Shown one piece after another: positions 56,463-64,000 of a stretch of 64,000 nucleotides of DNA. The stretch comes from Beroe ovata (taxonomy: Eukaryota > Ctenophora > Nuda > Beroida > Beroidae): the NCBI GenBank assembly GCA_946803715.1, contig CAMPET010000278.1, positions 762-64,761 of the forward strand, in the 5' to 3' direction. The notes under the pieces were generated by a model. The model saw only the letters and a list, made by a program, of their open reading frames with translations. It was not told where the DNA came from and searched no databases. Made by a program: the position numbers and the translations under genes. The number at the start of each line of letters is the position of its first letter. Position 1 is the first letter of the stretch.

Positions 56463-56788
56463 TTTTGAGTAATGAGCACCGATTTACTGTCTTCTTTACT
56501 GCTCATTTTTTGTGCTTTTTTATTCTAGATTCTTCGTTGGGTATGACTTCGAATATTCGTATTTATTGATGGGTCTTATGTTTCAAATACTCTGGGATCA
56601 AAATAAATGGTTATATCGATTCTGTTAAAGAAATTTGCTTTTATTCGTCGCAGTCTGAGTTTAATTCGAGAATGCTTAGTTATTTTGGTCAAGTTTATGA
56701 GTCTAATCTTAAGTTGTTTTTCATAGGACTCCAACACTAACTTTATTCTATTCAAGGCTAGAATGACCTAAGGAAGAACCAAACGACC
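56463..56788. other. spacer between SLC35A and the Lys/Ser-rich gene
   Basis: Contains an AATAAA (56602-56607) for SLC35A, 140 bases after its stop; no coding evidence. Confidence 0.5.
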
Positions 56789-59700
56789 ATGGATGTGAGT
56801 ACATTGTTCTTCAGATGTTCAAGATCAAACCGTTGCTTTATTAGCCGAGTGGTATTTGGCGAAATTTTTTCAAATTCGTGCAACGTTGACAAACGCCCGA
56901 TTAGCGTGCCTCTGGTAATTTTATTCAGATAACCGTTAATTGGAGAGTGTACGCCACTTCACGTTTGTTTTCGAAAATTAACATGAAGTCGTGCGCGTGT
57001 GTTTTGCGCGGCTTATATAGTTGCTGAAAAGATTAACTTTGCACAATTTTGCGTATTGGAAAGTGAAAAGCTAACTTTTTCAGCATAGCAGTTTCACGTG
57101 ATCCAGCGCGCGCGTGTGGAATTCAATGCGCGTCGCACGCATTGCACTGTTTTGTACACACTACACAGCAATTTCTCATCGGATCCCGATTACACACTTT
57201 CTCCATATTTAACACACGTTCAATAAGGGACTGTTCACATATTACGAAATCAGCCGAGGGGGAGGTGGTTTCCAAATGACTACCCTTGATTACGGAGGGG
57301 GAGGGGGTTTTGACCTCGATTACGTAATCAAGACATTTTTAGAATTCTTGGCCCTCGACGCCTGTCAGACTGTAAGTCCAAAGTTTGGCATGCATCATTT
57401 TCTCTGATTACAGTATGTGTGTATATCTCATGGTTGTAATTATCAGATCACGTGACACTTCAGCAGTATGTAATGACTCGACCTTATTACCTCATTAAGG
57501 ACCGGTTTGAAACACAAGTTAAAACCACGTGGCTTAATATGAGATGTAAGTAACTGTTTGCAGGTTTGGCTCCCTCTATTGAGCGTATACTCACTGTGCC
57601 TCTTCTACTGCACTGAGTGTTTACTCACTGTGCCCTATTCTAACGAGCGTATACTCACTTTTTACACTGTGTAGTGTGTATCCTCTCTATTGAGCGTATT
57701 AGCCCAGTACTCCGCTCAAAATGGCCAACAGGCTCCACCGATAAAAATACAGTGAATAATAGTTGGCATACTACGCAATCATAGCAGAAAGCAGTCTAAA
57801 GGGCGAGTGTAAGCACTAAGCAAGTCTGGGAACACCCTACAGGCATGTCTGATCAAAATGTTCATGGTTGCCCCTAGAGATCGACCTAGGGATTTGAACA
57901 CTAAATGACAGCAGAGCAAGATTAATCCACCGGATAAGGCTCTATGTCATATTCCTTTGTCCCTTTCAGACCTTTCCGTCAGAAGGGGGGGGGGGTTGGG
58001 CCCGTGATTACGTAATATTTCCCTTCTAAGAGGGGGAGGGGGTTTGTGCTTTGATTACGGATGATTACGGAGGGGGAGGGGGTAACAAATGCCGAAATTT
58101 TGATTACGTAATATGCGAACGGTCCCTAAGTGAGCTTTTACCCCACTTAGACGTTCAATCTATGAATCAAACATGTATTCGAGTTCGAATTTAACATGTA
58201 TTCGAGTTTGAATTTAACATGTACTAGAGTTTGAATTAAACATGTATTATCAAAGTTTGAGTTAAACGTAGAATGGGTTAAACTTCAAACTCGGATACCT
58301 TTCAGAGAGAGTTACAGATTTTGAGGGAGGCGGCTCTCATCTCTATGAGCAAGAAGGCACGCTTACAAGAGGTATGCAAGAGAGATGGGTTAATTCTCAA
58401 TGTATGTCAGATCATACTCCGAACAATAATCCGTTATTTAATAATCGCAGGCTAAAGAACTGGCTGACTTGCGGGAAGCCGCACTGCATTCAGCACGTGA
58501 GGTATTCAGACACGTTGTGACACGTGAAATCTCGACTAATGAGCCTGATTTTGTGTTATTCTGATTCTTTACACATGTCTCCGTTTCAGAGGAAACTCTC
58601 TGATCCACAGAGAAAGCGCCGACTTGAGACACCACCCTCACATCACTACAATAATCGTGAGTGTCAGGCAATGGTTGTGATACCCCTTCAAGTCGTTGCA
58701 TTAAAACTCTGTGGAACATTCTGTGTGCTTTTTTACTTGTTCAGAAATGAATTTTGAAAACTTGTGCCATGCCGGTATCGATGTTACAATAAGACAACAA
58801 CAATAACAACAACAACAGCACAAAAATAACAACAACAAAAGCACAAAAATAACAACAACAATAACAACAACAACAGCACAAAAATAACAACAACAATAAC
58901 AACAACAACAGCACAGAAATAACTCAAAAATAATGCAACAACTACAATAACGGAAGAATTTATTACAATCTCGAGTTCATTCCTCTCCCCTTCCGTAGGA
59001 TCGTCTCCCTCTTACGATTCTGATGGCTCGGGACAGCACACTCCCAAAATGTCCGAGTGTGATTCCCCTCAGCACACGCCACACCGAGACGATTCCGTCC
59101 AGAATACTGTGTTTACAGTGAAGGTTAAAATAACCGTGGACGTGTTTTTGTGAAATTCACCTGAATTTTCGTGATGGAAGAAAAAAATAAAATTATGTTA
59201 AAACATTTGTTACAGGTGACAGACAGCGTATTGATAAAACGTAACCAGAGAAAGTGTAGTAGAAGTTCTGAGAGTGGGAAAGTACCGTCCATAGCCAGCA
59301 TTCCTGACTCACCTGTTTCTGCGTTAGTATTCATCCTATAGTATAGTATTCATCCTATATGTATAGGTAATGAGGATGATGACAATTTATTTCACTTAGA
59401 TGTAAATAAGTAGATGTTATAATTCGATCGAGACTAAAACTTGACCCACACCTATCATCTACATTCTATAGGGATAACAACATAACTGTATCGGTTGCGA
59501 ATAAGGATAGTCCGGATGAACCAAGAAACGGGGACAGTCTTAGGGATGTCGACATTGACAACGAATCTAGCGATGTTAAGAGTGTTGATGAAATTCCAAA
59601 GCCCCAAGTGGAGAAACCTAGGGATGAGAAACATAATGAGAAGAGTCCAGAACCCATCAAACATGATTCCAAGGTCAGTGCATGCAATTCACGCCCACCT

Positions 59701-61544
59701 TTTCCCTGGCACATCAATATTTTGAAAAATTGACGATCAAAACGAGAAATTCTTGGCAGTTGTCAACGCTTTTTTCAGGGTATTACCGTGACGGAAGTGT
59801 CCCCCGCTCTGAGCAAGATTTCCTCCGTTGACGTTCCCCGCGATTTGTCTGAGCCTAAGAAACCCCGGAAGAAGCACAAGAAGAATAAAGGTAGCGGAAA
59901 GAGGAAGAAATCTTCCAAGACACTGGAATCAAGCTCGGAGGATGAGAGAATTTCATCATCGAAGTCAGGTCATAGTAAACTGGTCAAGAGTCAGAATGGT
60001 GGCTCCAGACACGATAGAGAATCAAAGAAGAACTCTCGAGATAAAGTTAAAAGTCATAAGACTGGTTCGGAAGAGAAGCTGGGCAAGATCCCGCGAGACC
60101 TCAAGAAAGAAATAATCAGTGAACTTGATTCGAAAATTGACAAAAACATTGAAATGCTTCAAAGAGCTAAGAAACTTAGAAACGAGCATAAGATCTCAAA
60201 ACCGAAGAAAGTTATATCTGAGATATCATCTGCAGAAGAAAATGAACTTTTAGGGGATATAAAAATGAAATCCTCGTCTCCCAACCATAAGAAGGAGAAA
60301 CTGAGAGAATCATCGAGGCCACAATCAAGATCCCCAGCCTCAGTCCCGGACATTTCGGTTTCGTTGAAATCAAAGCGGGAATTCGAACAGATGAAAGCGG
60401 AAATGAACAAAAATGCCCCGAAGCCCAACGAAAAGGAGGATTTGAAAAAGCAAACGGCCCGAAAATCGAGAAAACGTTCTCCATCTCCCGCTAGGAAAGA
60501 TCACGTCTCGAAGAAAGAAGTTTCTCCGGTGAAGAAAGGTGCTGTTATCATCCCCCGTGTTATTGGACCACCGCTTCCTGTTGCCGAGCTTCCAAAACCA
60601 CGGCCAATCCCGATGAAACCAGTGACCCCCTCTTCAGATGTCACGGAAATTGTCATTGATAAGGTTTGAAGTGCTGCTAATAGAAATGATTATTTTTGAG
60701 ACACTGACCTTGAACACTTGACATTTCCTTCTCACAGAAGGAAGAAGAGCAACTGCTGGGGACAAAAGATAAACCGCTTGACACCACTGATGGTACAATC
60801 GCAGCTGATAAGGGTGGTGACGCTGTTAACGTACTGAGAGAAGATGACAGTTCATCCGAGTCTGACCAGGTATCAGATGTTGTAGTACTGTAATTGTACT
60901 CTCATGTTCTTGACAGTATGAGTAGGAGGTCGTGGTGAATAGGACTAGGGTAACCACCCAGAGTGCGTTTACCTAATATCAAAACGTGATATATGAACGT
61001 GATATATGAACGCAAAATGCTTACACCTTTATAGACAATAGACATGTAGAAAAATATTTCTTTGTTCCAACTCCAAGAATCAAAGTGTATGTGTTATGAG
61101 GGAATGACTTATCTTCTCTTTAAAGTTTAAATTAAACTGAAATTGTTCAAAGATACTCATTATCTTTATTATGATAATCTGTAGGGAGGCGACATCGTGA
61201 GTGTCAGTTCTGATATGAAGACGATAGACGCGAAGAAAAAGAAGCTGAAGAAGAGTAAAAAGAAGAAGAGCAAAGAGGAAAAGAGGAGGAAGAAAAAGAG
61301 GAAGAAAAGATCTGTAGATGGATCTTCAAGTAGTGACAGTGATAGCCCCGAGAAAAAGAAGGCGAAGGTTAAGATCGATAAGTCAGAACTGAACAAAATT
61401 GTTCAGTTTTTGAAACAGCGCGATGAGCAGCAGAAAGCCCTGGAAGGCAATTTCGGCGCTAGTAAAGCGGCATTTAATCCCAAAATTATTAGCAAGGACA
61501 CCAAACCCATAGAAATAAAGTTGAAGTCCAAGCCAAAGAGGTGA
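56789..61544 (+). CDS. Lys/Ser-rich, probably nuclear protein of unknown family
   Basis: Ten exons in frame: 56789-56794 (ATG GAT only), 58306-58371, 58451-58501, 58590-58656, 58999-59123, 59216-59322, 59472-59673, 59779-60663, 60738-60869, 61185-61544; 2001 bases, 666 aa. The N-terminus has two copies of a short helical motif (LREAALISMSKKARL and LREAALHSAREKRKL), followed by long Ser/Asp/Lys-rich disordered sequence with many SP/SD sites and nuclear-localisation-like clusters (KKKLKKSKKKK), and an ordered-looking end (ELNKIVQFLKQRDEQQKAL, then AAFNPKIISK and IEIKLKSK). Composition resembles splicing or RNA-surveillance cofactors, but no family was recognised. The two-codon first exon rests on the phase and a good GTGAGT donor; the ATG in exon 2 is an alternative. 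Intron 1 hosts a transposon-like element. Confidence 0.7.
57540..57720. repeat. 'GAGCGTATACTCACT' short repeats inside the TIR element
   Basis: Four imperfect copies of TTGAGCGTATACTCACTGTG within the element interior. Confidence 0.65.
57868..57960 (-). other. tRNA-like sequence (possible SINE head) inside the TIR element
   Basis: On the minus strand a B-box-like GTGTTCAAATCCC (57901-57889) follows an A-box-like CTTATCCGGTGG about 40 bases before it, spacing as in tRNA-derived promoters. The cloverleaf does not close well, so it is not called a functional tRNA. Confidence 0.25.
58785..58950. repeat. (CAA)n / AATAACAACAAC repeats
   Basis: Higher-order repeat of AATAACAACAAC and GCACAAAAATAAC units in an intron of the Lys/Ser-rich gene. 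Confidence 0.9.
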
Positions 61545-61870
61545 CCAGGTCACTCTGAATCTGTGCCCCTTAATGATTTTCAAAATCATAACAAACCTCA
61601 TAATCATGAACTATCAATGCAATACTTGCGTCTGTTCCCTTGGTTTTACAAACAATGGTATATGAGCACAATGAAGAAACGGAATAATGGATACGCTTGC
61701 GGCCTGTTTTTGGATTATTTCTAGTCGTTGACGTTCGACTATTCGGTTTAGACCAAACGGATGCAGCCATATTATCGCACTTATCTATTTTTACTATAAT
61801 ATACTGTTACATCACACCTGTGAGGTGCGTACTTGGCCATATTTCTCGAGGCGAAGCCGAGTGAAATTTG
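61545..61870. other. 3' flank of the Lys/Ser-rich gene
   Basis: No gene. At about 61800 a 'GTTACATCACACCT..GGTGCGTA' motif begins the repeat cluster that continues to about 62870. Confidence 0.5.
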
Positions 61871-62121
61871 TGTGCACACGTTGCGCGCCCCTGTTTTACT
61901 CAGTGAACTGAAAAGTCGTAGAAAAGTCGTGGAAAGAAAAGTCGTAGAAGTCTCCAAACCACGGACACGCGCAGCGCGCGCGGAGTATTTGGGTCAACTC
62001 AAGCATGTTCCCGCGCTGCTTGAACCAAATAGTAATACTCCGCGCGCGCTGCGCGTCTCCGTGGTTTGGACTACGACTTTTCAGTTCACTGAGTAGAACA
62101 GGGGCGCGCAACGTGTGCACA
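61871..62121. mobile_element. 251-base foldback (palindromic) CpG-rich element
   Basis: Outer arms 61871-61921 and 62071-62121 are inverted repeats with 50 of 51 bases matching. Inner arms (about 61954-61990 and 62032-62069) are also inverted, so most of the element folds into one long hairpin with a small loop containing AATATTTGGGTCAA-type sequence shared with the 17.7-18.2 kb element. No open frame beyond the palindrome; probably a foldback or MITE-like repeat. Confidence 0.85.
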
Positions 62122-62140
62122 GTCAAGCAGCGCGGGAACA

Positions 62141-62870
62141 GAAATTTGGGCAATACGCACCGAATAGGTGTGATGTAACAATATTATGTGACGATTGGAA
62201 AGCAAGCTACTGTTACATTTCATTTTCATTTTCAACATTTCAACGGCTGAGACATCCTCATGAGTTACATAATATGTAAATGTAATTTATCGCACTCATT
62301 TTAATATGAGTACGATAAATTATAGCAACATATTATATAAGTGCGATAGAAATTAGGAATATAATGGGTTTCATTTAAATACCATTAACCTTTATACCCC
62401 AACTCCATACAAACTGTTTCAAATTCAGTGCCCATGTTTAACTGTTCTATTATCAGGGGGTTGGCAAGCCCCCCGCGGCATCTGTAGCTTCTGTTGAACG
62501 TGCGAGCNTTTTAAGATGCTCTCTCGATTATAATATAGATGTGACGATTGGAATTTCCAATCGTCACATAATTAATAATATTGTTACATCACACCTATTC
62601 GGTGCGTATTGCCCAAATTGCTTTCCAATGGAAAGCAAGCTACTGTTACATTTCATTTTCAACATTTCAACGGCTGAGACGTCCTCATGAGTTACATAAT
62701 ATGTAATTTATCGCACTCATATTAATATGAGTACGATAAATTATAGTAGCAACATGTAAGTGCAATAGAAATTAGGAATATAACGGGTTTCATTTAAATA
62801 CCATTAACCTTTATACCCCAACTCCATACAATTTGTTTCAGTGCCCATGTTTAACTGTTCTATTATCGTT
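62141..62870. repeat. inverted and direct repeat cluster around the n at 62508
   Basis: 62141-62198 recurs inverted at about 62553-62620 (AATTTGGGCAATACGCACCG and beyond). 62195-62455 recurs directly at 62630-62868 with small indels. A perfect 14-base palindrome arm pair surrounds one base at 62540-62568 (TGTGACGATTGGAA). The single n suggests contig joining, so part of the duplication may be artificial. Confidence 0.8.
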
Positions 62871-63350
62871 CTCTATTTGCTTTGAGAATTACTAAGATCA
62901 GAATGTGTTCAGTTTGCTTCATTTCAAATTTAATCTGTAATATCAGTGTGTTGTGTGCGACCTACTATTTCAGAGCATAATCTATGTATGATCATGATAT
63001 GGTACTGGAAGATGGGAACAAAATGCGCGTGTGATTGATCTTCGCGCGCGCACTGCGCGCTCACAAGAATGCTAATAGATGACATGATACGCTTCGCGCG
63101 TTACAATACCTTGAAAAACTCCTTGATTTGCAGTAGACCTTTCGAGCATTGCCACACTCAGGAGTGTGGCAGATTTTCGCTACACTATTTTGCGATTTCT
63201 GCCACATTATTCGATCCGAACTTACGAAGAGTGTGGCTGCCACACTGCTACAGTTGATTAATAACCGGTAAATGTGGGCAAACTTAAACACACTTTTAGG
63301 GCCAGATCGTCTTTCTGGTGATACAGAGATTAAGTAGGGAGTAGGATGGG
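62870..63350. other. non-coding tail region with CpG patch and hairpin
   Basis: A GCGCGC patch at 63025-63062 and a perfect hairpin GCCACACTC-AG-GAGTGTGGC at 63151-63170; related GTGTGGC motifs follow to 63250. No gene. Confidence 0.6.
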
Positions 63351-63351
63351 G

Positions 63352-63443
63352 GCGGTGCCGATGGTAAAAAATTGTTAAAAGTGCTCTTATGGTGAATTGT
63401 TTGAAAAAATGAAAAATTCACAATTTTTAACCATCGGCACCGC
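63352..63443. mobile_element. 92-base TIR mini-element
   Basis: Ends GCGGTGCCGATGGT and ACCATCGGCACCGC are inverted repeats extending about 24 bases with one mismatch. Too short to code; MITE-like. Confidence 0.65.
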
Positions 63444-64000
63444 TTTCTTGGATGTCATCAAAAATTACTGACAATATCTTTTTGATTTGCACCAATGTTT
63501 CCAAAACGTTTCTAAAATCCGGTTGGATACTTCAACTCAATTATTAGGCAAGACTTTGAACTGAGAATATGGTCCATTCGACCACTCTTACAGTGGGAAC
63601 TTTATAGAACCCAAGAACATCATAACAATATGTGACGCCATATCTAGATTAAAAAGTCATCATCAGTGGTCGTTGTATACCAATTGTCTGCCGACTGCTA
63701 TTCTTCAGTACACCCCAAGTAATTCTAACGGAGCAGTGTCTGACCCATTCTATCCCACCCACCAGGCAACCTTCCTTCGACAAATATATATTGAGTAGCT
63801 AAAACTTGTCATTACTCATCACCAGCATGAGACACGATGGCTAATGATTGAAGTCATGGTGGCGTGTGCTGTGTAATGCCCCCCCTCCCCCTCAATAGAC
63901 AATACATACGCAGCGTATGGCAGGATGTAGTTCGGAGAGCCAGCGTAAACGGTTGAATGAAACGACAAAACTCGAGATTCTATTTCGGAATTGTATATGC
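63444..64000. other. right edge, no feature recognised
   Basis: Neither strand shows a convincing exon, RNA gene or repeat structure. Confidence 0.5.

Larger units (their letters stand above)
57227..58126. mobile_element. 900-base terminal-inverted-repeat element with TAA target duplication (PIF/Harbinger-like, non-autonomous)
   Basis: Left end GGGACTGTTCACATATTACG and right end CGTAATATGCGAACGGTCCC are inverted repeats (two mismatches in 20). Both sides are flanked by TAA (57224-57226 and 58127-58129). A three-base TWA duplication is typical of PIF/Harbinger elements. Inside are GATTACGTAAT motifs near each end and GGGGGAGGGGG tracts; no transposase frame is present, so it would be a MITE-like derivative. 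It sits in intron 1 of the Lys/Ser-rich gene. Confidence 0.8.

Noticed and set aside
57868-57960. Functional tRNA gene
   Set aside because: Only box-like motifs; no convincing acceptor stem, and it lies inside a mobile element.
61833-62153. Two overlapping opposite-strand frames with the same peptide
   Set aside because: Produced by the palindrome of the foldback element.

Overview
The window is animal (metazoan) nuclear DNA. Every recognised gene is a spliced eukaryotic gene with short GT-AG introns, mostly 60-150 bases. The set (NOP2, RRP36, an NDRG protein, a GAPVD1-like protein, DRC4/GAS8, SNU13, H6PD, NIPBL, GALNS, INIP, AP-3 mu, PAN2, a SLC35A nucleotide-sugar transporter) points to an invertebrate with motile cilia and a compact genome. 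H6PD and INIP argue for an animal rather than a fungus or plant. TTAGGG-type repeats occur internally. The species cannot be named from the sequence. Seven single n characters and two long N runs (33820-34769 and 50137-50425) show a draft scaffold, and at least one single-n join carries a duplicated exon.

Layout. 1-5848, minus strand: 5' part of NOP2, RRP36 (both nucleolar, 164 bases apart) and an NDRG-family gene. 5849-10741, plus: a GAPVD1-like Rab5 exchange factor without a visible RasGAP domain. 11940-17212, plus: DRC4, whose first intron holds a four-copy 545-base tandem array. 17213-18718: GC-rich repeats. 18719-22031, plus: SNU13 and a single-exon H6PD. 22398-39754, plus: a complete 31-exon NIPBL with two unrelated minus-strand genes nested in its introns (a secreted selenoprotein-P-like thioredoxin-fold protein and an intronless GALNS). 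40672-41377: INIP. 41378-43521: repeats, telomere-like tract and a 0.6 kb duplication. 43522-45524: AP-3 mu. 45967-52915: PAN2. 53926-56462: SLC35A. 56789-61544: an unrecognised Lys/Ser-rich nuclear-type protein whose first intron contains a 900-base terminal-inverted-repeat element flanked by TAA. 61545-64000: foldback and inverted-repeat elements, no gene.

These are mainly independent housekeeping genes: ribosome and snoRNP biogenesis (NOP2, RRP36, SNU13), cohesin loading (NIPBL), DNA repair (INIP), mRNA deadenylation (PAN2), and vesicle and secretory-pathway functions (GAPVD1, AP-3 mu, SLC35A, H6PD, GALNS). No operon is shown. The points most worth following are PAN2, whose exonuclease domain appears to have lost most catalytic residues; the two genes nested antisense in NIPBL; a tandem SelP-like protein with one degenerate half; an unusual helical insert in H6PD; and three classes of repeat (a 545-base intron-dwelling satellite, a GC-rich element ending in telomere-like repeats, and CpG-rich foldbacks).
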